Shown here: piece by piece, positions 24,589 to 36,200 of the stretch
Layout of the letters: every line of letters begins with the position of its first letter
How positions within the stretch are numbered: the first letter of the stretch is position 1
NCBI GenBank assembly: GCA_001632425.1
Contig: KV425556.1
Location: 199,556 to 263,555, forward strand
Length of the DNA stretch: 64,000 bases
From: Neolentinus lepideus HHB14362 ss-1
Taxonomy: Eukaryota > Basidiomycota > Agaricomycetes > Gloeophyllales > Gloeophyllaceae
Direction: 5' to 3'
Notes under the pieces: model-generated
The model's database searches: none
The model's input: the letters and a program-made list of their open reading frames with translations, nothing else
What the model was told of the DNA's origin: nothing
Translations under genes and position numbers: made by a program

Positions 24589-26684
24589 ATGGTCCCGAAG
24601 CTCACTTTCGCCTTCGTAACGGTCCTTGCGACGTTCTCGTCTGTCGATGCGCTCTGGCCGCTGCCCACCAGCTTGTCTACTGGTTCTACGGCACTGCGTC
24701 TTACCCCACAGTTTGACATCCAAGTCGACGTCAAGGGCGCTCCGAGTGACTTATATGAGGCCGTCGCGCGTACTAAGACGTACCTCTGGACGGATAAGCT
24801 TGAACGGCTTGTGGTCGGTCGCGGAAGCGAAGACGCGACGGCCATCTCGAATGCCAAGTACCTGAGTTCCCTGACCATCTCCCTCGCAGACAGCGCAGAA
24901 GTGCGCAGCATCTCGGAGGAGGCGGTCGATGAGCTCGAGTCGAGGGACGACTCGTACACTCTCAGTATCCCTGAGACTGGTTCAGACGCTGTCTTGAAGG
25001 CCAACTCTACCCTCGGTCTTTTTAGAGGCTTGACTACCTTCAGTCAATTATTTTACTATTACAATGGCGAAGTCTATACTCTTGAAGCGCCTATTCAGAT
25101 AACGGACAAGCCTGCTTATGTATGTCTGATTGCGTCAACCACTTGGACTCCAGTCATAACGTTTTACAGCCTTACCGAGGTTTCATGCTTGACACTTCCC
25201 GAAACTAGTGAGTATTCTTGTGAAAGGAGGTGCGGCAGACCTAATGACTTTCGCGTTAGTTTCCCTGTTTCGGATCTCGAACGTACTCTAGATGCCATGA
25301 GCTGGGTTAAAGTTGGTACAACATACCATATGTCAATCATGTTGCTGAATCGTTTAGTAGATAAACAACTTCCACTGGCACGTCGTGGACAGCCAAAGCT
25401 TCCCTCTCCAAATCCCCGGGTTCACTGACCTGGCCGAGAAAGGCGCCTACTCCGCCTCGTCCATCTACAGCCCCTCCGACGTGGCGCACATTATTTCGTA
25501 TGCCGCGGCGCGAGGCATCGATGTCATCGTCGAGATCGACACGCCCGGCCACACCGCCATCATCTCAGAGGCACACCCCGAGTACGTTGCGTGCGCCGGG
25601 TCGACGCCCTGGGCCTCGTCTGCGAACGAGCCGCCCGCGGGGCAGCTGCGCTTCACAGAGCCTGTTGTAGTTAACTTTACCGCAGATTTGTTTACGGCTG
25701 TTAGCAAAATGTTCCCGAGCAAGTTTGTTAGCACGGGCGGGGATGAGTTGAATGTCAACTGCTATGACCAGGACTCTGTCACCCAGGGTACGCTGAACAA
25801 GACGGGCCAGACGCTTGAGCAGGCATTGGACTCTTTCACGCAGGCAACGCACGGTGCTTTGGCGAAGGCTGGCAAGACGCCTGTTGTCTGGGAAGGTCGG
25901 TTATTTATTATTCTTCGTAGTGGTCATCACTCCACGTGCTTACCTATATGCAGAGATGGTCCTGGATCACAATGTTACTCTTTCCAATGACACCGTCGTC
26001 ATGCAAGTCGACCCAATATTCATTCGTATTCTACATGCTTATTGTTCTCTAGGGTCTGGATCTCATCCGAGAACGTTGCCGCCGTCGCGCAGAAAGGTTT
26101 CAAGGTCGTCCATTCGGCGTCTGACTACTTCTATCTGGTCCGCCATTCCTTTAAATCCATGAGTATGTGGTTGAATGAATGTCGTCTGTAGGACTGCGGT
26201 GCTGGCGGCTGGGTAGGCTCCTACCCCGCGGGGAACAGCTGGTGCGACCCCTTCAAAACCTGGCAAAGGGTGCGTCCCCTCACCTCACCCATGAGCGAAC
26301 CGTCTCTAACAAGAATCCTTAGTCCTACACCTTCGACCCTACTGCCAACCTGACGGCCGATGAGAGCAAGCTCATTCTCGGGGGCAAGTCCATTAGTACT
26401 CTCCTCTCCATTCCCCTTCACTAACATCTCTCTCGTCGCTTAAAGGCCAGCATCTGCTTTGGACCGAACAATCCGGACCCGAGAACCTCGACCCCGTGGT
26501 CTGGCCGCGCGCCGCCTCCTCCGCCGAGCTCTTCTGGACCGGCCCCGCGCTCACTAACGTCACGACCGCCCTCCCCCGTCTGCACGACGTCGCATTCCGC
26601 ATGAGGCAGCGCGGTGTCAACGCAATCTCGCTGCAGCCACTATGGTGCGCGCTCAGACCGGGTGTTTGTGATTTGACTGCTTGA
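24589..26684 (+). CDS. Secreted beta-N-acetylhexosaminidase, GH20 (copy 3)
   Basis: Third GH20 paralogue, 12 kb from the tandem pair and on the opposite strand. It has a signal peptide (MVPKLTFAFVTVLATFSSVDA) and an N-terminal domain with LERLVVGRGSEDATA and LGLFRGLTTFSQLF. The barrel has DAMSWVKV, DSQSFPLQIPGF, RGIDVIVEIDTPGHTAI and the catalytic Asp-Glu in VSTGGDELNVNCYDQ. Later motifs are EMVLDHNVTLSNDT, VWISSENVAAVAQKG, DCGAGGWVGSYPAG, NSWCDPFKTW, LLWTEQSGPENLDPVVWPR and a C-terminus RPGVCDLTA. The start at 24589 is the first ATG directly before the signal peptide. Introns are short and in frame. Its third base is more GC-rich than in the tandem copies, so it may be the older or more highly expressed member. 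Confidence 0.93.
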
Positions 26685-27365
26685 AGTTGAACAATGACGA
26701 AGAACAACTATTTATCTGTGTTGGAATTTGGTTCGTAAATTCGCTCTTGCATTCAAGCTTATACGGACGATTTCGCGCCTCGCGCGCAGCATACTTTGTT
26801 TAATGTGTTTCGCTTATCTCTCGACTGATCTTTCTATTAATGTTTTCTGTCTCTGGGGGCTTTGCGCTGTCACACTCGTTTTCCAAGGTTACTATGCTAC
26901 ATCGTATATACACCTCCATGTAATCACTCTCACTGTATTGCGTTTGCAAGAGACAACCCCCTTTTTCGTGTTTCCTCTCAGTCCCGAGAGCAAGTCAGTC
27001 ACTGGGGAGCGGACTCCCGGTGTCCACCCACATTAACTGACTTGCTCTCTTCGATTGAGTGAAATATTTCATTCGTTGCCACACGAGCGACGTGGGGACT
27101 TTCGGAAGTATCGCAACTAAAACGTGGCTGATCGTAATAATGGCCTCGTCGCGTGAACGTACATCATCTTATTTTATCATGCTTGAATATCTGAAAATCT
27201 TGGAGATAATGAGGAGTGGCACATATAGTGCGTATATGTTGTACAACATAGAAAGGGAAATGAATATTGGCCTCCACTGCAAGACAGTCACGCTGTGTCC
27301 TCGACGCGATACTGACAGCAGGGCAGCTTGTTATACCTTATGGTGGTCGTGACTCATAGCCCCAT
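26685..27365. other. Convergent intergenic region
   Basis: Lies between the 3' ends of GH20 copy 3 and the first P450. Only short unsupported frames. Confidence 0.4.
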
Positions 27366-29507
27366 TCACAGATTCTCCGAGTTTGCAAGGATTAGAGCTT
27401 CTGCAGCGCGAGATCGGGGTTTGATAGAATACTGGAAAGGCTTGGCAACACTGTTATGACAGTAAGAACTTAACCAATAGATTGGCGTGAACAGCGTATC
27501 AGATTCGCATACCTGATAGTCTCGCTGGTGAAATCGACGATTGGTTCTATGACGTTGCCGTTCTCATCAACAGCTTTCGAAATGTCGAACACTGCCAACG
27601 ACATCGCGACCACCGACCATCCAGAGACATCGGCGAGGTTCATGCCTGCGATAAAGCTCAATCAGCGGGACCAACGCAAGGGAATCTGGGCAGTGCGTAC
27701 CAGGGCATCGCCTAGGTAAACAGTCAGTCAGAACAATGTATTGACAAAGGTTCTGAGTAATATAGTCAAACGTACCGTCTTCCAAATCCGAAAGCGAAGT
27801 CTCGAGGGTCACGTTCGGGGTTCTCGCCCAGGAATCTTTCCGGTCTGAAACTCTCAGGATCTGCATACGTGTCCGGATCGTGGAGAAGTTTCCTAGAGAT
27901 ACCGTTCGCAATTATTCGCAACTCCGATCGAATATGAGAACGCCGTACCAGATATTAGCAATGACCATCGAGCCTTTCGGGATCAAATAGCCCTCGTAAA
28001 TATCATCTTGCGTGACACGATGAGCAAGGTCTGGTCATGGTATACTCACGTCAAGTCGGTTTGATAGATATCAGATGGAATCTCACCGAGAGGGACGGCG
28101 GTATGCCAACGGAAAGCTTCTTTTAGCAAAGCCTCGACGTAGGGCAGGTAGGGCCTGTCGGCCAAAGTAGGTAACCTGTCGGGTCCGATGACTCGGTCGA
28201 TTTCCTCCTGTGCTTTCTTCTGGGCTTCGGTGAAGAGCGTTATCGCGAGGAAATAATTTTGCATCATTGCCACCGTCTAAAAACTTGTTAACTTCCCGCG
28301 TCTGCGACTAGCAACATAGGCTATACGCACGGTATCGGCACCAGCTAATGACATCTATGGTCAGATATTGGAACGCTTTGCTAGAGTGCTTGCTTACCAG
28401 CGTACATGGACGCAGATGCCCATTTGATGTCTCGCTCCTGTGTTGGCGTCATATTAGGGCCGGCGTCCTCCAGGCAGCGTGATGCAAAAGACGGCTTTGC
28501 AGTTCCTTCAGCCTTGAGGGGAAGTGGGCTTAGCACTCCAAGCTAAGATTCGAGTAGCGTCACGTACCATCTGCTGCCTGACCCATGCAAGCGGTATTTC
28601 AACTGTGTCTCGAGAACATTTGTTCATCCACGCTGCAGTCTTTTTGAAACCAGCACCAGGGAACCATGCCGGTAGATACTTTACTGAGAAGGCCGTCAGA
28701 TACATATCGATGGAATATACGTAGAGCAATAACGCACGTATTGGTAGAGTATCTACTAAGAAGGCGTTCGGACTCGTGATGAGGGCGAAATGCGACATCG
28801 ATTCCTCCGCGAGGTCGACCAGCGGGTCGTTGACTTCTTTAGGTTCGTAACTGTATGTAACCCGCAAGATGATGCCGCCAGCATCCCTATCATAGAGAGC
28901 CGAGTCAGCATTGTAAAATATCCAGGTAGAAATGGTGACTAACTTGCGAACAGCGTCAGAGAGTGCGTCCGGCTTGTCCAGGATTCGCCGTAGAGTCTTA
29001 TGCGTCTCTTCTTCGACGATAGGGTGAAGCTTCTCGGTGGCGGATTTGGTCCCCATGTACCAGCGGAACAGTTTACGACCGGCACGGTGGGATTCGCCGA
29101 ATGGGTGGAGTGCCAATGTCCAGTTCCACCCGACGAGTTCGCATCCCATCGTAAAATACGGCCTATCGGAATATATAGCGCTCCTAGCTTCGAAAAGAGT
29201 ATTTACAGCTTTTGCTGAACTTAGAAAGACAAAATGTTGACCAAGGAGATTTAAATAGGTGACTTCGCCTAAAGTGGATGCTTAGCAGTCCTTCGGGAAT
29301 CTGAAACATGTCAAACGACGTACCCCACTTGTCGGCCCACTCAGACGCTGCTGCCCACTTGTACTCTGACGGCATGTCGAATATGTTACCGATGATAGGC
29401 CAGCCTTTCGGGCCTGGGGGGTAGGGTACAGGCTTGCGGGAGACAAGGCGTTTCAATATGATACATCCCACGACCGCGAGAAGGATGTCGACCAAGGAGA
29501 CAGCCAT
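27366..29507 (-). CDS. Cytochrome P450 monooxygenase 1
   Basis: Microsomal heme monooxygenase with an N-terminal membrane anchor ([20 protein letters not shown]) and the hinge [13 protein letters not shown]. It has the I-helix segment ASMYAGADTTVAM, the K-helix ExxR in [32 protein letters not shown] and the heme loop GRRRCPGMNLAD. The C-terminus ends [18 protein letters not shown]. The heme-ligand cysteine is encoded in an 11-base exon at 27701-27711. It resembles the CYP64-like (O-methylsterigmatocystin oxidoreductase-type) clans that are expanded in wood-decay basidiomycetes. The substrate is unknown. The start is 29507, because nine bases upstream the frame opens only with TTG. No break is seen, and the layout matches that of P450 2 at 60206-62361. 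Confidence 0.9.
27701..27711 (-). other. 11-base exon carrying the P450 heme cysteine
   Basis: GCGATGCCCTG on the minus strand, with AG directly before and GT directly after. Splicing on both sides gives GRRRCPGMN, the heme signature. Without this exon there is no ligand cysteine. Confidence 0.85.
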
Positions 29508-31117
29508 GGAGAACAAACTGGAATATCAACAAGAGAAAAAATAGTTATGACCTCGGGAAGCGACGCCTCAAGAGTGAGAGAGGCCTATTCAGCGTCATAT
29601 CGAAAATCGAGCTTATATGAGCGTAGGTTTGAGTTCTGTGGCGTCATCGTGTATCCCGACAAGGGGGATGGTACAGTCATGATCGTGATCAGCGATAGCA
29701 CGCGGATAAGCCACTGGAGCTTCGGTGGACGAGTTGCGCTAATTAACTTACGGACTTGGGTAAGTGAGCTTGGCTCATGATGAAATTCCGACTTCGAGCA
29801 CGAGAAGCAGCCGGAGATAGATGCGAAGAAGCCTTGGTTATGTCACCCGAAGTAGATGAGACGCCTTCCCGGTATACGCGGACGAATGAACACTGAGATA
29901 TGGGAAGCGCGGAACCAAAAAGACAGAACACCTGCAGGCATCAAGTTTGCAAGGTTCAGCCTATATGCCGATCGTATCGAATTCGGTGCGATGGGAGTAC
30001 ATATCCATCGGCGACGTGTTGGCTCGTGAGCCTCGTGTAACTCGCATAGGCGCGATCAGAGCGAAGACACGCTGCACGAAGACATCATGGGACTGATTAG
30101 TGGGTCTCTTGTGGCTGCCGATAGTCGCTTGTTACGAGAAATGGCTGTCTACAAAGATAGACTTGTACTTGTTGGGACGTTATTTCCACTGTACACTTGT
30201 CACTGTTTAGGCAGACTTGATATCCCGACAGCTCACCAGGTCATATCTAACGCCGTCATGCTATCGCTTGGATCCATCTGCCTCGAGTATTGAGCGTTTC
30301 ATGGAAGAAGCCAGCCGTCGAGGTCATGGATTGGAAAGAGGAATGTCGGCGTCCGATGGTACTCATTCCATGGGAATTCCTTTCGCACGTGGATACTGCA
30401 GCTGCACCCAAGGTCTTTCCGAAGAAGACACCCAACTTAGCATCGCACTTCATAAATATAGCTGTGGTGTCGGAGGCTTGCGACGCCAACAGGTGCAGGT
30501 GGGGTGAGATATACTGAGACAGGCAGTCCAAAAGATGGTCGAGGAACATCGTTGATACCTCCGAGTAAATCGGGTGTTCAGACGTCCGTTATAACAGTCA
30601 ATATGGACATTCCCTAGCTCAGCTTGCAAGAGCGACAAGTCCAGGCAACTCTAGAATGAACGTAAATTCCTGCAGTCCGCATCGACTACCCGGAGCGTTC
30701 AATCTTCCAGAAAAGCCGAAGGTTCCTGCTAAAGAGTGGCTACTTCTTCAGAGACTATCAAGTTTGAAAATGGGCGAAATTTGCAAGATCGGCTCGACAA
30801 ACGGACCTGGTCGCCCGACGCTCCAGCATTATTTGCTCCACGGTCTCAATTTTCTGATCCGCGGAAAGTGCTGATTCAGTAGACTTGACTAGGTATCCGC
30901 CAGACGGTTGTGTCATTACGGCGGGGGAAACGTGCCAGCCTTGACCTTCCTCCTCTCGACATCTAGTTATGTGATTACGAGGCTAGTGGCCGAGGCAGTC
31001 AATAGATTGAACATTACAAACGTCGCTACCACAGCTTTGGTAAGTTCCTTCTCTCGGATTGCTCTGTGATCGGTCAATAAACACATACATCAGTGGTCTG
31101 TTTCCCAGGCCATCCAG
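29508..31117. other. Long gap without a supported gene
   Basis: Starts with the promoter of P450 1. Minus-strand CATATAAG at 29612-29619 lies about 105 bases upstream of the ATG and may be its TATA box. Frames at 30256-30549 (-), 30290-30517 (+) and 30656-30874 (+) have no recognised domain. Confidence 0.35.
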
Positions 31118-31447
31118 ATGACTACGAGCTGGCTGGAAAGACAACGCAAGACGGGACTGAAAAAATTGTGTATCTTACGATTTATAAGTTTCTATTCTAT
31201 TCAAGATGATCTCTCCTCTGCGACGCTGTCATCTATCTACCCAGGGTTGTCGTTCCGATTCAATCAGTCACCTCCGTTGAAAAAAGTCGAGGATGAAACA
31301 GCAGTGTTCTCTGTCGCACGTGCACTCTGTCAACTCTGCTGGATATCACACCACCGGCCTTAGAAGAAGACGAGACAACAATCGCACCATATATGTCGAA
31401 AAAAGACCTAGGTATACTACTGATTGGATCCGAAATGATTGAATACC

Positions 31448-32989
31448 TCATGCGCCGAACACATTAGAAACAAACGCCAACATCTCTTGGTACACGTCAG
31501 GGGCCGAATAATGGGCGTTCACCGCGTGCCTAGTATGTCGCCCGTGAGTACAGGAAGATTTGTACTCGCATCATTGATGAATAACTCACCCAGTGTTCTC
31601 AGGAATGTAAACGGAAAAGTTACTTGTCACGGGGTATAGTTCTTGCACATATTCTGGGATGCTGGTGTAGGTACTGTTCGCTGGGACGGCATAGCAGTCG
31701 TTGAAGCAGAAAGGCCAGTCGTTCGCACCGGTAACCTGAGCGAAAGGTCAGGGAGACAAGAATACACAAGCGGTTACCACATACCACATGGACGGGGCCG
31801 GTGAAGCTAGTCGCATTCTGCATCAGACCCCCCTGCGTGAAGAGGACACCTTGCGTGACAGGTTGCTCGGTTTTCCTGTTGTGGTCGAAGGCCGCGTCAG
31901 AATAATAAGGGAAGAACCAGAAGTTGAGCTGCTGCGTTTGCGGAGCGAGTGTGGTAAGGTAGGTGCTTGGCAAGCCGGATTGATTGAAACGATCAGGGAA
32001 GACTTCCGTGGCAGGGGAGTAAGCACCCGACGTCAGCAGCTGTAATGCACCAGTGCTAAATGAGCGATAGACATTAGCACACCGGGTTCTCAGCATGAAA
32101 GAATCGAACGTGCCCATTCATGGAAAACCCTTGCAAAAGAACGGCATCGAGCATCTGAGGTACAGTGGCAGACAATGCCTGGATTTGCACAGAGCCGTAA
32201 CTGTGTCCAATACCGATGACCTTGTCGAATTGTTGACCTCCAATTTCACCGTGCTTCAACATATCCAAAAGCTTAGTAGCTATGGCCAAGTCAGTTGACG
32301 CTTGCACGACGCTACCACCACGGACGTTAGGGACATGTTTGGAGTATTGAAAAGCATGTCAACTCACTTGTAAGTGTCGTTGGGGTGCTCCGAAAGCCCG
32401 GTACCTAGGGTATCGTAACGGAATGTGGAATATCCCGCTGCTGCCGCCGCACTGACGTACTGAGGTGATCATTGTAGACGTACATCACGAAGTTGTTACA
32501 GACGTTTGCTCCGCTGCCAATGAACTTCAGTCAGGAGTATGAGCAGCCGACTAAGCAGCCGCTCTCTCGCAACTACTCGATCTCAGGGACGTTATGCACT
32601 CCCATGAACGGCCAGGTCAAAAATCCCAGTCATGTGCAGTATCTCATCCATGGCGTTGGCTTCGATTCTAGGTACACACTAAAGTCATCGACCGTCTCAA
32701 ACATGTGCTAATCTCCGCTATTCAAAGTTACTGGGATTTCGCTGTAAACGATACTGATGAATACAGTTACTGTGTAGTATCTAAACAACTGAAGACGCAC
32801 TGTGTTGGCATTGCTATCCACGTTCTGGAACACCATGTTGTTACTAGTAATCTCCAGCTGGTAATTCTGACGAGTGCAATTGGCATTCGAAGGCCCAATG
32901 CGTGGGTTGTATCCAGCCTGGTTCGTGCTCTGAGCAAGAGCTACGGAAACCAAACCCAGGAGGCACAAGAAGCGCGACGAAGAATGCAT
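31448..32989 (-). pseudogene. Secreted alpha/beta hydrolase, broken by an internal inversion
   Basis: Paralogue of the intact gene at 34119-35667. The flanking exons read on the minus strand. The 5' exon has a signal peptide (MHSSSRFLCLLGLVSVALA) and SNANCTRQNYQLEITSNN. The 3' exons have FDKVIGIGHSYGSVQIQAL, FPDRFNQSGLPSTYLTTL, and HAVNAH to the stop at 31448. The middle exons, with LLQTFxxLPMNFSQEYEQP, YLIHGVGFDSR and SYWDFAVNDTDEYSY, are present only on the plus strand at 32460-32768. Normal splicing therefore cannot give a full enzyme. The nucleophile motif GHSYGS and the other exons are well kept, so the inversion looks recent, or an exon order could be under selection for other reasons. 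Confidence 0.8.
32460..32768 (+). other. Inverted segment inside the hydrolase gene
   Basis: About 309 bases holding exon 2, an intron and the start of exon 3, in opposite orientation to the rest of the gene. By comparison with the intact copy, the left break is just after GACGTA at 32459 and the right break is near CAGTTACTG at 32765. Short ACTG/CAGT sequences lie at the two ends. Confidence 0.8.
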
Positions 32990-33080
32990 GTCAGGATAGT
33001 AGTGAGAGCTGGAGACACTCGTAACTGGGTTGCTCGGCGATGAGGGGTGAAGGTGAAGTTACCCTCGCAGAAAGGGCCGG

Positions 33081-33088
33081 TATTTATG
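33081..33088 (-). promoter_or_regulatory. TATA box of hydrolase pseudogene
   Basis: CATAAATA on the minus strand, about 95 bases upstream of the start at 32989. It is conserved at the same place upstream of the intact copy. Confidence 0.55.
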
Positions 33089-33610
33089 CCAGAATCCAGA
33101 CGGCTGACAACAGCTTCGGAAGGCAGGATGGAGGACAGGCGGCTGACTTCCGTCATTCCAGCCGCTACGACGACGTCAGGATGTCATCCGCCTGCCAGAG
33201 ACATCAAATATTTTGAAGATATAGGTAAACGATTCTGAAAGCCGCAGGTCAGCCACAACCCGTACGCAAGTCTAAAATTAACGCCCACCAGATTTATCTA
33301 TCGCACGGATTGTAGATGATATGATACTACACAGTATACGTGCAAAGCTGCGTAATTCGTTTTCACCGCACTTTAAACATCTGGACCACGACGAGGTCCT
33401 GAGTCTTGCGCATCCTTCATGATCACCGTGTATATTAATGTACTTATCTCTACGTTCAACTCCCCCAAGTTTCTTCGCTCTTTCGACGGTGGATGGTGAG
33501 AGATACAACGGTCCCTACTAAGTAAATCATATCTCAATATCCTGGTAAGACATAGCGAGGAATGCGACTTACCCTCCTCAACAACAATCGGGTCCCGGGA
33601 GTACTTCCCT

Positions 33611-33889
33611 GAGGAAATTTTGGTAGGCCGTCTCAGGACTGGCCGAACCGGGCCGTGCACTACACTAGCCACACTCCTGTTCTGGCCGTTGGGTGTAGCC
33701 CGGATTTCGTCGCGTCGCGAAACAGCGCACGTCGTGGCTTCACCCCTCCGGTTCTGGCTTCCTGCCACATCGCCGGTGCCACATCCTCAGCCACTGCCAA
33801 TGCCGTGCCGTCGGCTTTTCCGGCACGGAAAGTCGATTTGATTGGTCGTACTTCTTCCCTCATTTCGGTTCAGCACCTTAGCTGGGATC
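33611..33889. other. Unique spacer between duplicated units
   Basis: About 280 GC-richer bases with no counterpart in the other unit of the tandem duplication. Short overlapping frames only. Confidence 0.4.
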
Positions 33890-34118
33890 AGGTTTGGCTA
33901 GAAAGACAGCGCAAGATTCCCGACAAGACTGAAAAGTTTGTGCATTGTATGATCTATGAGGCTTGAATCGGAGTTTCTATTCAAGGGTCTCAATAATTCA
34001 ACATAGTTAGTGACGCTGTTGCTGTTATCTATCCATCCAAGCTGTGGCAGTCGATCCGATCCAACCAATTGCTTCCATTGAAGCAAGTCGAGATCGGTAT
34101 TCTCTGTCCCACATGTAC

Positions 34119-35667
34119 TCATGTACCGAACACATTTGAAACAAACGCCAACATCTCTTGGTACACCTGAGGGGCCGAGTGATGGGCGTTCACCGCGTGC
34201 CTAGCATGTCTTCCTTGAGTATCGGACGAATTGTATTCGCATCACTGATGAATAACTCACCCAGTATTTTCAGGAATGTAAACGGAAAAGTTACTCGTCA
34301 CGGGGTATAGTTCTTGCACATATTCTGGGATGCTGTTGTAGGTGCTGTTCGCTGGGACGGAATAGCAGTTGCTAAAGCAGAAAATCCAGTCTTCCACACC
34401 GGTAACCTGGGAGAAAGGTCAGGGAGACAAGGATACACAAGCAGTTACCACATACCACATGGACAGGGCCGGTGAAGCTAGTTGCAGTCTGTATCAGACC
34501 CGTCTGCGTGAACGTGAAGAGGACACCTTGCGTGACAGGTTGCTCGGTTTTTCTGTTGTGATCGAAGGCCGCGTCAGAATAATAAGGGAAGAACCAGAAG
34601 TTGAGCTGCTGCGTTTGCGGAGCGAGTGTGGTAAGGTAGGTGCTTGGCAAGCCGGATTGATTGAAACGATCAGGGAAGACTTCCGTAGCAGTAGCGTAAG
34701 CAGCCGACGTCAGGAACGGTGATATACCAGTGCTAAATGAGCGAAAGACATTAGTACACCGAGTTCCTAGCATGAAAAAATCGAGCGTACGCATTCGTGG
34801 AAAATCCTTGCAAAAGAACGGCATCAAGCAAATGAGGTACAGTGGCGGACAATGCCTGGATTTGCACGGAGCCGTAACTGTGTCCAATACCGATGACCTT
34901 GTCGAATTGTTGACCTCCAATTTCACCCTGCTTCAGCATATCCAAAAGCTTAGTAGCTATGGCTAAATCAGTTGACGCTTGCACGACGCTACCGCCACGC
35001 ACATTAAGGACATGTTTGAACCAACATAGTAGACCAACTCACTTGTAAGTATCGTTGGGGTGATCTGAAAGCCCAGTACCCAGGCGATCGTAACGAAATG
35101 TAGTATATCCCGCTGCCGCCGCCGCACTGACGTAACTGTATTCATCAGTATCGTTTACAGCGAAATCCCAATAGCTTTAGATAGCGGAAATGAGCACATG
35201 CATGAGACAGTCGATGATAAATTTAGTGTGTACCTCGAATCGAAGCCAATGCCATGGATAAGGTATTGCACATGGCTGGTATTCTTGACCTGGCCGTTCA
35301 GAGGAGTGCATAACGTCCCTGAGATCGAGTAGTTGCGAGAGAGCAGTTGCTTAGTCGGCTGCTCATACTCCTGACTGAAGTTCGTCGGCAGTGAAACAAA
35401 CGTCTGTAGCAACTTCGTGATGTACGTCTACGAGGATCACATCAATACTGTGTGATATCTAAACGACTGAGGACGTACTGTGTTGGCATTACTGTCCACG
35501 TTCTGGAACACCGTATTGTTACTAGTGATTTCCAGCTGGTAACTCTGACGAGTGCAGTTAGCATTCGAGGGGCCAACGCGCGGGTTATATCCAGCCTGTT
35601 TCGTGCTCTGAGCCACGGCTACGGAAGCCAAACCCAGGAAGCACAACAAGCGCGACGAGGAATACAT
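34119..35667 (-). CDS. Secreted alpha/beta hydrolase (lipase/esterase-like)
   Basis: Serine hydrolase with a signal peptide (MYSSSRLLCFLGLASVAVA). Exon 2 encodes LLQTFVSLPTNFSQEYEQ and ends YLIHGIGFDSS, with the HG oxyanion region. Exon 3 encodes YWDFAVNDTDEYSYVSAA, FRYDRLGTGLSDHPNDTYK and then the nucleophile elbow GIGHSYGSVQ. Later exons give FNQSGLPSTYLTTLAPQ, VHVVxGxxDW with a probable acid residue, and ENTGHAVNAHHSAPQVYQ with the catalytic His. Introns are short and in frame. N-glycosylation sites and the signal peptide point to secretion. The substrate is not deducible; an ester is likely from the fold. It is the intact partner of the inverted copy at 31448-32989. Confidence 0.85.
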
Positions 35668-35758
35668 GTCAGGATGGTAGTGAGAGCTAGAGACACTTGT
35701 AACTGGATTGGTCGACAATGAGGGATGGAGGCGAAGTTACCTTCGCAGAAAGGGTTGG

Positions 35759-35766
35759 TATTTATG
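35759..35766 (-). promoter_or_regulatory. TATA box of intact hydrolase
   Basis: CATAAATA on the minus strand, about 95 bases upstream of the ATG at 35667. Confidence 0.55.
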
Positions 35767-36200
35767 CCAAACGAGTCAAGATGTCCGCCACCGGTGAACA
35801 AACCTGAAACTCGCATATTAGCCCCAACCGGTACGCCGGTCTTAAATTAGCGCTCATTAGCTTACGGTGGACCACGTCAATCCTGTTGAGTATTGGTAGA
35901 TGTTCTGTTATTGTGATATAACCACGCATGAAGCTGGACTTATCTGTCGCACGGAATAGAAACAGCTTGATATCCGGTATACGTACAAAACCAGCGCGTA
36001 ATTCGTTTTCATCTCACTTTGAACGTCTGGACCACGACGACACCAGGCCATGAGTCCTGTGCATCCTTCACCGTATAATAAATCTCTGCGTCCAACTTCA
36101 TCGAGATACAACGGTCCCTGCCTAGTACATCAGATCTCAATATGCTGGCCAGATACAACGAGGAATGCGACTTACCCTTCTCAACAACAACCGGCTCCCT

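Larger units (their letters stand above)
31118..33610. repeat. Tandem duplication, left unit
   Basis: About 2.5 kb that is similar to 33890-36200 in the same orientation. It contains the hydrolase pseudogene, its promoter and more than 500 bases of flanking non-coding sequence. Matching landmarks include the gene ends, the TATA boxes and a shared stretch beginning GCGTAATTCGTTTTCA near 33351 and 35995. Confidence 0.75.
33890..36200. repeat. Tandem duplication, right unit
   Basis: Right-hand copy of the 31118-33610 unit, in direct orientation. It carries the intact hydrolase gene. Confidence 0.75.

Noticed and set aside
24411..25004. 197-codon open frame on the minus strand
   Set aside because: Antisense of the first exon of GH20 copy 3, which has clear signal peptide and domain evidence.
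30256..30874. Small genes between P450 1 and the hydrolase duplication
   Set aside because: Frames of 62-97 codons on both strands with no domain, no consistent splicing and no copy elsewhere in the window.
33611..33863. Several overlapping frames of 60-130 codons on both strands
   Set aside because: GC-rich chance frames in the unique spacer of the duplication; no conserved pattern and none continues by splicing.
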